A stretch of DNA of 13,063 nt, taken from Bacteroidota bacterium. Its GTDB lineage: Bacteria; Bacteroidota; Bacteroidia; Chitinophagales; Chitinophagaceae. Location of the stretch: positions 1 through 13,063 of the forward strand of contig JANYAL010000255.1 of the NCBI GenBank assembly GCA_025361325.1, given 5' to 3'. Shown here one piece after another: positions 7,356 to 13,063 of the stretch (positions within the stretch are counted from its first letter, which is position 1; each line of letters begins with the position of its first letter). The translations under genes were made by a program, and so were the position numbers. The notes below the pieces were generated by a model. It searched no databases and was not told the origin of the DNA. It saw only the letters and a program-made list of their open reading frames with translations.

Positions 7356-7390
7356 AAAAAGAAGCCTGATTTTTTATCAGGCTTCTTTTT
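7356..7390. terminator. Bidirectional terminator between convergent genes
   Basis: GAAGCCTGA (7361-7369) pairs perfectly with TCAGGCTTC (7377-7385) around a 7-base loop. An A-tract precedes the stem and a T-tract follows it, so it works on both strands. It would end the secreted-protein transcript from the left and the mdh transcript from the right. Confidence 0.92.
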
Positions 7391-7429
7391 TGAAAAATGA
7401 TTTTAAAAGAATGCGCTCAGTTGTCCAGG

Positions 7430-8365
7430 TCAGACGGCCAATGTGCTTAGTACTTCATTCATGCTCCTCACGGCTCCGGCACTTTTATCAAATACTGTCT
7501 TTTCTTCAGCGGTCAATTTGTAATCGATGATCTTTTCCCAGCCGTCCCTACCAATGATCACAGGTACACCGATGCAGATATCTGAATGACCATATTCACC
7601 TTCCAAGTAGACGCAACATGGGAAATGCTTTTTCTCATCCCGTACAATTGCTTCTACGAGTGCTGCGCCGGCAGCACCCGGAGCATACCAAGCTGAAGTT
7701 CCCAAAAGACCGGTAAGGGTTGCGCCGCCTACCATGGTATCAGCGACCACTTTCTTTAAAACTTCTGCAGTTAAGTAATTGGCAACAGGGACGCCCTGGT
7801 AAGTGGCTAGTCTGGCCATGGGGATCATGGTAGTATCTCCATGTCCGCCAATAACCACACCCTGCAGGTCGGTAGAAGTACATCCTATGGCTTTGGATAA
7901 ATAATACTTGAAACGGCTGCTGTCTAAAATACCCCCCATACCAATGATCCGGTTCTTGGGCAGTCCGCTGGATTTCAGGGCAAGGTATGTCATGGTATCC
8001 ATGGGGTTACTGATTACAACAATGATGGCATCTGGTGAATATTGCAGGATATTCTGCGTAACAGTCTTAACTATACCGGCATTGATGCCGATTAGTTCCT
8101 CCCGTGTCATGCCCGGTTTACGGGGGATACCTGAAGTGATGACGGCTACTGCGGAACCTGAAGTTTTAGAATAGTCATTCGTACTGCCGGTGATACGGCT
8201 ATCATAACCAAACAGGGTGGCTGTCTGCATCATATCCATGGCCTTTCCTTCTGCAATTCCTTCCTTGATATCCAGTAAAACAAGTTCGTCGCATATTTGG
8301 GCACGGGCAATATTATCTGCACAAGTTGCACCTACAGCACCAGCGCCTACTACAGTTATTTTCAT
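7430..8365 (-). CDS. mdh: Malate dehydrogenase, NAD-dependent, LDH-like type
   Basis: The enzyme oxidises malate to oxaloacetate with NAD+ in the TCA cycle. The 311 residues start with the Rossmann motif VVGAGAVGAT (5-14). D32 at the end of the second strand favours NAD over NADP. Substrate-binding R82 and R88 lie in GIPRKPGMTREE; an Arg at the first position marks malate rather than lactate specificity. N120 in ISNPMD, R151 in DSSRFKYYL and the catalytic H175 in IGGHGDTTM complete the active site. Length and motifs fit the tetrameric LDH-like malate dehydrogenases found in many Bacteroidota. The gene shares strand with the upstream thioredoxin-like pair, but an 83-base gap with a near -7 box (TACCTTTA on the minus strand, 8405-8412) suggests its own promoter. 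Confidence 0.95.
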   Translation of the reverse strand: MKITVVGAGAVGATCADNIARAQICDELVLLDIKEGIAEGKAMDMMQTATLFGYDSRITGSTNDYSKTSGSAVAVITSGIPRKPGMTREELIGINAGIVKTVTQNILQYSPDAIIVVISNPMDTMTYLALKSSGLPKNRIIGMGGILDSSRFKYYLSKAIGCTSTDLQGVVIGGHGDTTMIPMARLATYQGVPVANYLTAEVLKKVVADTMVGGATLTGLLGTSAWYAPGAAGAALVEAIVRDEKKHFPCCVYLEGEYGHSDICIGVPVIIGRDGWEKIIDYKLTAEEKTVFDKSAGAVRSMNEVLSTLAV

Positions 8366-8448
8366 GTGATCATTATTTATGAAGTGGAGAAATAAATTTG
8401 CGCTTTAAAGGTACTCGATTCCTGCTTTTTCGTTTGGTAAAGGCTAAA

Positions 8449-8943
8449 TTATTTTAGTGCTTCCCGTATCTCTTCTTCCGTTACATCGCCCTGTTTGAAA
8501 AAGCGGAGGTGTTTCTTCCGGTCATAGAAAGCGAGTACAGGTATTGTCTCGGCACGAAAGTATGAGATAAAAAACCTTTTTTGGTCCTTTCCCAAGTGAA
8601 TGAAAGGATAATTGGCAAGGTGATGCCGCTGGTAAAAATGTTTGGTCTTTTCAAGCGTTTCAATGGAGATCATTACAAGTTGAACGGGGCCATAAAATTC
8701 CGGCATCTGTAAAAACCTCTCCAGTTGTTTACGGCAATGCTCGCATTCGGGGTTGAACAGCATGAGGATAGTGTTCTTGCCGGTATCTAACACCTCCTGG
8801 GAAAATGCCACAGAATCTATGGACAAGAGGGTGAATGGGGGTTGGATCTTCGTCTTCTGGACAGGCGGAATTGTGTCATACTGTGAAAATCCGGCGAATG
8901 ACAGAGAAATTAGAAAAAGGATGAGGTTAAGACTTTTTAACAT
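8449..8943 (-). CDS. Secreted thioredoxin-fold protein with CEHC motif (second of a tandem pair)
   Basis: The 164-residue protein begins with a signal peptide (MLKSLNLILFLISLSFAGFSQ, cleavage probably after FSQ) and so should act in the periplasm. A thioredoxin-like domain follows, with the redox motif LFNPECEHCRKQLE near residues 70-85 and the expected cis-Pro in RAETIPVLAFYD near residue 135. The fold resembles TlpA/ResA-type thiol-disulfide proteins, but CEHC is not the usual CxPC, so oxidase, reductase or another role cannot be decided. I use ATG 8943; a TTG 30 bases upstream would overlap the previous gene and spoil the signal peptide. The preceding gene is a paralogue ending 13 bases earlier, so both are probably one operon. 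Confidence 0.83.
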   Translation of the reverse strand: MLKSLNLILFLISLSFAGFSQYDTIPPVQKTKIQPPFTLLSIDSVAFSQEVLDTGKNTILMLFNPECEHCRKQLERFLQMPEFYGPVQLVMISIETLEKTKHFYQRHHLANYPFIHLGKDQKRFFISYFRAETIPVLAFYDRKKHLRFFKQGDVTEEEIREALK

Positions 8944-8956
8944 ATGGATCAGTGGT

Positions 8957-9448
8957 TTATAAGGCTTCGGCAATTTGTTCTATGGGTACACTGCCGTCAA
9001 AAGCCTTTACAAAATTTCCCTTCTTGTCATAAAGGAAAAGGGACGGGAAGGATCTTACATGGTAAAAGGTTCCCAGGAAATAACCCGGGTCTGACCCTAT
9101 GATGATATTGGGATAATCAGCAATCCTGTAATCATTGTAAAATCTTTTAAGGAATTTATATTCTAAAGGGGAAGACATGACGATCTGAATTTTTTTAAAA
9201 AGATCAATATGCTCCTTGAGCATTTTGGTCTCGTGCTGACAATGTTCGCAATCCGGGCTGAAAATCATAATCAGTGTGGCCGTATGCTTTTTTAAGCTGG
9301 CATTGTTGAATTTTGAACTATCTGTGACATTCACAAGGTTCAGGGCAGGCAGAATGGGGAAACGCAGGTATAATAAAGAAGTATCTGCCTGGGCAAAGTT
9401 CTTGGTACAAATGGCCGAGAAAAGCATTAATAAAATGATCTTTTTCAA
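8957..9448 (-). CDS. Secreted thioredoxin-fold protein with CEHC motif (first of a tandem pair)
   Basis: This 163-residue protein has a basic, hydrophobic signal peptide (MKKIILLMLFSAICTKNFAQ, cleavage probably after FAQ) and a thioredoxin-like domain with IFSPDCEHCQHETK near residues 62-75 and a cis-Pro in HVRSFPSLFLYD near residue 134. Motif order and the shared FxP(D/E)CEHC stretch mark it as a paralogue of the next gene, although the rest has diverged. The start is a TTG at 9448: no in-frame ATG lies just upstream, and the next internal ATG would remove the basic N-terminus. The Cys in the signal region lacks a proper lipobox, so this is probably not a lipoprotein. Substrate and partner are unknown. 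Confidence 0.82.
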   Translation of the reverse strand: MKKIILLMLFSAICTKNFAQADTSLLYLRFPILPALNLVNVTDSSKFNNASLKKHTATLIMIFSPDCEHCQHETKMLKEHIDLFKKIQIVMSSPLEYKFLKRFYNDYRIADYPNIIIGSDPGYFLGTFYHVRSFPSLFLYDKKGNFVKAFDGSVPIEQIAEAL

Positions 9449-9522
9449 TGGTACTATTTTTATAAAGCTAATTATTTTGGTTGATAACGGATTGTTAATG
9501 AGGTGATTTGAAATTAGGGGGA

Positions 9523-9544
9523 TACCGGTTACTTTTTTCCGGTA
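9523..9544. other. Small inverted repeat in the gap upstream of efp
   Basis: TACCGG (9523-9528) and CCGGTA (9539-9544) form a perfect 6-bp inverted repeat with a 10-base T-rich spacer. It lies in the roughly 250-base divergent region between the thioredoxin-like pair and efp and could be an operator. The remainder of this gap is AT-rich promoter sequence with no gene. Confidence 0.3.
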
Positions 9545-9669
9545 AATAAAGCTTTGAAGTTTTTCATGTGATACCTATCCTTAATTTTCTGAAAAGTTTT
9601 TTTTGATTATCCTGACTAAGAAAAATCTCTTAAAAGTGGTTATGCTCCGCGAAAACGAAAAAATTCCAC

Positions 9670-9677
9670 TACTTTTG
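9670..9677 (+). promoter_or_regulatory. -7 promoter element TACTTTTG upstream of efp
   Basis: TACTTTTG matches TAnnTTTG and ends 23 bases before the efp ATG, predicting a short leader of roughly 15-20 bases. No clear -33 TTG is seen. Confidence 0.5.
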
Positions 9678-9700
9678 CACCCAGCTAAAATAAATTTAGT

Positions 9701-10264
9701 ATGGCAACTACAGCAGATATGCGTTCAGGGCTGATCATTAAAGTGGACGGGAGTCTCTATACAGTAATTGAATTCGGCCAGAATAAAACGGCTCGTGCTG
9801 CAGCTAAAGTGTGGGCAAAATTAAAGGGGGTTGACAACAACCGTACCATTGAAGTGACATGGAATAGTGGGGAGACGATATTCCCTGTTCGTGTTGAAAA
9901 AAAACCTTACCAGTATCTATATAAGGATGATACGGGCTATAGCTTCATGGATACTGAAACTTTTGAACAGATCACTGTGCCGGAAACCATGGTGGACGCA
10001 CCCAGATTTTTAAAGGATGGCCAGGAGGTTATGGTATTGATCAATGGAGAGACCGACCAGCCAATGGGTGTTGAACTTCCGGATAAGATCGTAGTACTGG
10101 TCACTTACAGTGAACCTGGGATGAAGGGCGATACGGCGACCCGTACTTTGAAGCCAGCAACGGTTGAGACTGGGGCTACCGTTAATGTTCCTCTTTTTGT
10201 GAATGAGGGTGAGTTGATCCGGATCAATTCCAAGACCGGAGAATATGTAGAAAGGGTCAAATAA
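9701..10264 (+). CDS. efp: Translation elongation factor P with an Arg-type tip loop
   Basis: EF-P enters the ribosomal E site and rescues stalling at proline runs by stabilising the P-site tRNA. The 187 residues give the usual three beta-barrel domains: KOW-like N-terminus, OB domain from about residue 65, and a C-terminal OB domain ending in SKTGEYVERVK, a standard family ending. The tip loop between strands 3 and 4 normally reads KPGKG with a modified Lys. Here it is FGQNKTARAAAKVWAKLKG, placing Arg32 where Pseudomonas-type EF-P has its rhamnosylated Arg32 (loop NKSGRNAAVV). Asp-rich and WNSG insertions in domain I are also unlike E. coli. ATG 9701 follows a -7 box. accB and accC lie downstream in the order often seen in bacteria, but a terminator separates them. 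Confidence 0.94.
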   Translation: MATTADMRSGLIIKVDGSLYTVIEFGQNKTARAAAKVWAKLKGVDNNRTIEVTWNSGETIFPVRVEKKPYQYLYKDDTGYSFMDTETFEQITVPETMVDAPRFLKDGQEVMVLINGETDQPMGVELPDKIVVLVTYSEPGMKGDTATRTLKPATVETGATVNVPLFVNEGELIRINSKTGEYVERVK

Positions 10265-10333
10265 GGACCATTTCGTAAACTTTTCAACGTATCAATAATG
10301 TATAAAAATGGATGCAGATTATGCAAGTAATTC

Positions 10334-10428
10334 TTTTTTAACTTTTAGCTATTTTTAATCTATTTTGACCATTTTTCGCCAATTTTACCCCTTTTTTTGA
10401 ATAAAAATACCCCATTTTAGGGGTTTTT
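10334..10428. other. Helically phased T-tracts, predicted curved DNA upstream of accB
   Basis: T-tracts of 4-7 bases begin near 10334, 10343, 10352, 10363, 10372, 10383, 10392, 10415 and 10424, with an A-tract at 10403. The steps are 9-12 bases and average about 10. Tracts repeated at the helical period are the classic cause of intrinsic DNA bending. The array lies between efp and accB and overlaps the efp terminator. A role in accB expression is inference. Confidence 0.6.
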
Positions 10429-10434
10429 AATTTT
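10403..10434 (+). terminator. Probable intrinsic terminator of efp
   Basis: ACCCC (10409-10413) pairs with GGGGT (10420-10424) around a 6-base loop, and the stem can be extended by A-T pairs across one mismatch. A T-rich tail follows. It lies about 145 bases beyond the efp stop, so the efp transcript would have a long 3' tail. Confidence 0.65.
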
Positions 10435-10513
10435 AAATGATTAGTATATTGGTTAATCATTTATTACCTTAGCTGTCCTATTTGTTATCAAAAATTAATC
10501 ATTTAATCATTTT
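10434..10513. promoter_or_regulatory. Four copies of a 10-bp motif TAATCATTTA upstream of accB
   Basis: TAAATGATTA (10434-10443) is the exact inverse of TAATCATTTA (10454-10463), forming a 10-bp inverted repeat with a 10-base spacer. A third copy lies at 10496-10505, and a fourth with one change, TAATCATTTT, at 10504-10513, ending two bases before the accB ATG. This arrangement looks like an operator array for a dimeric regulator, although the AT-rich context lowers certainty. Confidence 0.5.
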
Positions 10514-10515
10514 AC

Positions 10516-10995
10516 ATGGACATCAAGCAAATCCAGGAATTAGTAAAGTTGATCAATAAGACCAATATAGGAGAAATCACGATCGAGGAGGAAGGAGTTA
10601 AAATAACAGTCAAACAAAAAAAGGAACCCGTTCAACATATCATAGCAGGAAGTTCACAAGCCCCTGCTTTCAACACACTCCAGACTCAGCAGGAGGCCCA
10701 TCCTGTATCACCACCGGCTTCCAAAAAACAAGCAGCAACGCCTAAAGAAGACAAATTACTAACTATTAAAAGTCCTATGATCGGTACATTTTACCGTCAG
10801 GCCGGGCCCGGTAAACCGATTTTTGTGAATGTGGGAGATGAGGTGAACCCTGGAAAAGTTGTCTGCATTATTGAAGCCATGAAGCTTTTTAATGAAATAG
10901 AAAGTGAAATATCGGGTAAGATAATCAAGATTCTGGTGGAAGATGCCAGCCCGGTAGAGTATGATCAGCCTTTGTTTTTGGTAGAACCCTCTTAA
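10516..10995 (+). CDS. accB: Biotin carboxyl carrier protein of acetyl-CoA carboxylase
   Basis: AccB carries biotin between the carboxylase (AccC) and the carboxyltransferase of acetyl-CoA carboxylase, the first committed step of fatty acid synthesis. The 159 residues show the usual parts: an N-terminal segment IKQIQELVKLINKTNIGEI that contacts AccC, a flexible Pro/Ala/Gln-rich linker at about 40-80, and the biotinyl domain with SPMIGTFYR and the biotin-attachment K123 in IIEAMKLFNEIE. The domain ends in SPVEYDQPLFLVEP as in family members. The ATG is close to repeated TAATCATTT motifs with no evident Shine-Dalgarno sequence. accC follows after 95 bases and is probably in the same operon. Confidence 0.95.
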   Translation: MDIKQIQELVKLINKTNIGEITIEEEGVKITVKQKKEPVQHIIAGSSQAPAFNTLQTQQEAHPVSPPASKKQAATPKEDKLLTIKSPMIGTFYRQAGPGKPIFVNVGDEVNPGKVVCIIEAMKLFNEIESEISGKIIKILVEDASPVEYDQPLFLVEPS

Positions 10996-11090
10996 ATGAG
11001 CAAATTGGCCATGAACCAATGTGCAACGGCTCAAAACTCTCACCACTTGCAATTGCAGATCTCTGTTGTTGAAATTTTCAAACTTACTTT

Positions 11091-12428
11091 ATGTTCAAAA
11101 AAATACTGATCGCCAACCGTGGAGAAATAGCACTCCGTGTAATACGAACCTGCCGCGAAATGGGTATCAAAACGGTAGCCGTTTATTCTACTGCTGATAA
11201 GGACAGCTTGCATGTCAAATTTGCGGACGAGGCCGTTTGTATAGGGAAACCAGCCAGCTTGGACAGTTACCTGAATATGGCTCATATCATGGCGGCATGC
11301 GAGATTACTAATGCAGATGCCGTTCACCCCGGCTACGGGTTTTTGGCCGAGAATAGCAAGTTTGCAAAAATCTGCGGTGATCATGGAATAAAATTCATCG
11401 GTCCAACTCCGGAGATGATAAATGCCATGGGGGATAAGATAACTGCCAAGGAGACCATGATAAAGGCCGGTGTACCTGTTGTGCCCGGTATTGAAAGTTT
11501 GCTGGAAAGTGTGGAGCATGCAAAATCTGCAGCCAGGAATATCGGTTACCCAATCATATTGAAAGCACCTGCAGGGGGTGGGGGTAAAGGAATGAGGGTG
11601 GTTTGGGAAGAAAGCGAACTAGAGAGGAATTACGATAATGCCAAGGCTGAAGCCGCTGCTTCATTCAAGAATGACGGCATTTATATGGAAAAATTCGTGG
11701 AAGAACCACGACATATAGAGATACAGATTGCCGGAGACCAATATGGGCATGTATCCCATTTGAGTGAGCGGGACTGTTCCATTCAGCGCCGACACCAGAA
11801 ACTGGTAGAAGAATCTCCATCGCCCTTTATGACACCGGAACTTAGGGATGCCATGGGTGCTGCTGCCATAAAAGCGGCTTCTGCTATACGTTATGAGAGT
11901 GTAGGAACTGTTGAATTCCTGGTGGACAAGCACCGCAATTTTTACTTTATGGAAATGAACACACGTATACAGGTGGAGCATTGTGTAACCGAGGAAGTGA
12001 TCAATTTCGACCTCATCAAGGAACAGATCAAGATCGCCGCTGGTGAAAAAGTAAGTGGCATGAATTATTTCCCTCAAATGCATGCCATCGAATGCCGTAT
12101 CAATGCTGAAGATCCCTATAATGATTTCCGTCCCAGCCCGGGAAGAATAACAGTACTTCACCAGCCGGGAGGGCATGGGGTAAGGGTCGACAGCCATGTA
12201 TATGCCGGTTATGTTATTCCTCCTTATTACGACAGTATGATCGGTAAGCTCATCGCTGTTGCCCAGACACGCGTAGAAGCCATCGATACGATGAGCAGGG
12301 CTTTAAGTGAATATGTGATCGAAGGGGTCAAGACCACCATACCTTTCCACCAGCAATTGATGCGAAACAAGGATTTCAGGGAAGGGAACTTCACCACCAA
12401 GTTCATGGATAGTTTTGTCATGCAATAA
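11091..12428 (+). CDS. accC: Biotin carboxylase subunit of acetyl-CoA carboxylase
   Basis: AccC uses ATP and bicarbonate to carboxylate biotin on AccB. The 445-residue length matches bacterial AccC rather than a longer fused acyl-CoA carboxylase. In order there are the N-terminal domain ([28 protein letters not shown] at 79-88), the ATP-grasp domain with the glycine-rich loop [13 protein letters not shown] (159-171), K238 in [12 protein letters not shown], and E288 and R292 in [12 protein letters not shown], and a C-terminal domain with [10 protein letters not shown]238, E288 and R292 keep the numbering of the E. coli enzyme. The adjacent accB is its direct partner. The 95 bases between them contain no gene and no clear terminator. 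Confidence 0.95.
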   Translation: MFKKILIANRGEIALRVIRTCREMGIKTVAVYSTADKDSLHVKFADEAVCIGKPASLDSYLNMAHIMAACEITNADAVHPGYGFLAENSKFAKICGDHGIKFIGPTPEMINAMGDKITAKETMIKAGVPVVPGIESLLESVEHAKSAARNIGYPIILKAPAGGGGKGMRVVWEESELERNYDNAKAEAAASFKNDGIYMEKFVEEPRHIEIQIAGDQYGHVSHLSERDCSIQRRHQKLVEESPSPFMTPELRDAMGAAAIKAASAIRYESVGTVEFLVDKHRNFYFMEMNTRIQVEHCVTEEVINFDLIKEQIKIAAGEKVSGMNYFPQMHAIECRINAEDPYNDFRPSPGRITVLHQPGGHGVRVDSHVYAGYVIPPYYDSMIGKLIAVAQTRVEAIDTMSRALSEYVIEGVKTTIPFHQQLMRNKDFREGNFTTKFMDSFVMQ

Positions 12429-12447
12429 TGATCGAAGGCTTTTTTCT

Positions 12448-12471
12448 GCTTTGTAAACATTACAAGCTTTT
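12448..12471 (+). terminator. Probable terminator after accC
   Basis: GCTTTGTAA (12448-12456) pairs with TTACAAGC (12460-12467) with one bulged T and an ACA loop, followed by TTTTA. It starts 20 bases after the accC stop codon. The short T-run makes it a moderate rather than strong terminator. Confidence 0.55.
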
Positions 12472-12498
12472 ACTAAACACATCATCGTTTTGTGGGCA

Positions 12499-12527
12499 TT
12501 GGATACAATTTATCATTTATACCTTTC
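12499..12527 (+). promoter_or_regulatory. Candidate promoter for the DUF2911 gene
   Basis: TTG at 12499-12501 and TACCTTTC at 12520-12527 are separated by 18 bases, close to the Bacteroidota arrangement TTG-N17-23-TAnnTTTG with one mismatch. TTTATCATTT occurs twice nearby (12509-12518 and 12536-12545). The ATG lies about 70 bases downstream. Confidence 0.35.
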
Positions 12528-12597
12528 TGCTGCCGTTTATCATTTTTATTCAGCCTGAAAAGAATTCCCTGTTTATATTCAAGTAAAAAATACAGCC

Positions 12598-13063
12598 ATG
12601 ATTTCAAAAAAACTATTGTTTTCAATAAGCATTTTATTGGTGTTGACAAATGTATTTGCACAAAATCTTACTGTTGTCCCAGACGGAGGTAATAAGAAGG
12701 CCACAGTAAGTGAACGTATCGGAATCACGGATGTTACCATTCATTATGACCGGCCTGCCGTTAAAGGAAGGGAAGGTAAGATCTGGGGACAATTAGTACA
12801 TTACGGATTCAGGGACCTGGGTTTTGGAACCAGTAAGGCAGCTCCCTGGCGGGCTGGAGCAAATGAGAATACCACATTTACCTTCAGCACCGATGTTTTG
12901 ATAGAAGGAAAACCTTTAAAGGCAGGAACCTATGGATTTTTTGTTGCGATGGGAGCAGGGGATGCTACCCTGATATTCAGCAATAACTCCACTTCCTGGG
13001 GATCTTTCTTTTATGATGATAGAGAAGATGCATTGCGTGTGACAGTAAGAACTGTCGCCATGA
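12598..13063 (+). CDS. Secreted DUF2911 family protein (3' end cut by window)
   Basis: The reading frame opens at ATG 12598 and is still open at the window edge, giving 155 codons. It starts with a signal peptide (MISKKLLFSISILLVLTNVFAQ, cleavage probably after FAQ), so the product should be exported. The mature part has features I associate with DUF2911: VTIHYDRPAVKGREGKIWGQ, LGFGTSKAAPWRAGANENT, KPLKAGTYGFFVAMG and FSNNSTSWGSFFYDDREDA. The biochemical role of the family is not known. Members can carry extra domains after this region, which cannot be judged here. It stands alone after the accC terminator with its own likely promoter. Confidence 0.86.
   Translation, partial: MISKKLLFSISILLVLTNVFAQNLTVVPDGGNKKATVSERIGITDVTIHYDRPAVKGREGKIWGQLVHYGFRDLGFGTSKAAPWRAGANENTTFTFSTDVLIEGKPLKAGTYGFFVAMGAGDATLIFSNNSTSWGSFFYDDREDALRVTVRTVAM

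Noticed and set aside
9276..9506. A 76-residue plus-strand frame opposite the first thioredoxin-like gene
   Set aside because: It is antisense to the signal peptide and early domain of a convincing gene and has no independent support.
11661..12197. A 178-residue open frame on the minus strand inside accC
   Set aside because: It is antisense to conserved biotin carboxylase sequence and resembles no family. The long frame reflects codon bias of accC.
12492..12692. A 66-residue plus-strand frame upstream of and overlapping the DUF2911 gene
   Set aside because: It is out of frame with the clear signal peptide and DUF2911 motifs starting at 12598, and has low-complexity, implausible composition.

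Overview
The window looks like ordinary chromosome of a Bacteroidota bacterium, probably from the Chitinophagaceae or a near relative (inference). Three things point there. TAnnTTTG-type -7 promoter elements sit just upstream of several start codons, and clear Shine-Dalgarno sequences are scarce. Menaquinone genes of the futalosine route are present. A DUF2911-type secreted protein and a pair of exported CxxC thioredoxin-fold proteins are also typical of that phylum. I see no phage, insertion sequence, CRISPR array, tRNA or rRNA, and no gene-free stretch longer than 300 bases. The gaps of about 250 bases hold terminators, promoters and repeats, listed below.

Layout from left to right. Bases 1-555 are the end of a NarL/LuxR-type response regulator, followed by a strong terminator. 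Then come a fold-type IV PLP enzyme resembling aminodeoxychorismate lyase (803-1645) and a class I CPD photolyase (1665-2978), probably cotranscribed and ended by a hairpin. On the minus strand lie two menaquinone genes, mqnB (futalosine hydrolase) and mqnD. Diverging from mqnB is a two-gene pterin operon: a 6-pyruvoyl-tetrahydropterin synthase with the eukaryotic-type Cys-x5-His-Gly-His spacing, and GTP cyclohydrolase I. Next is fabD, then a small secreted-protein gene split by an in-frame TGA right after its signal peptide. A bidirectional terminator separates this from mdh (minus). Upstream of mdh on the same strand is a tandem pair of secreted thioredoxin-like genes. The right end carries efp, accB and accC in the order common in bacteria, followed by the start of a DUF2911 gene that runs off the window.

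Functionally the region is mostly core metabolism: the first steps of fatty acid synthesis (accB, accC, fabD), pterin and possibly folate supply (PTPS, folE, the PabC-like enzyme), menaquinone (mqnB, mqnD), the TCA cycle (mdh), translation (efp) and light-dependent DNA repair (photolyase). The photolyase may depend on the pterin genes if it uses a folate antenna, but that is speculation.

I did not find a wholly new system. The points most worth a second look are: the EF-P tip loop, which carries Arg32 in a Pseudomonas-like NK(T/S)(A/G)R context instead of the usual Lys; the in-frame TGA in the secreted-protein gene; and the accB upstream region, which combines a run of T-tracts in helical phase with four copies of a 10-bp TAATCATTTA motif.
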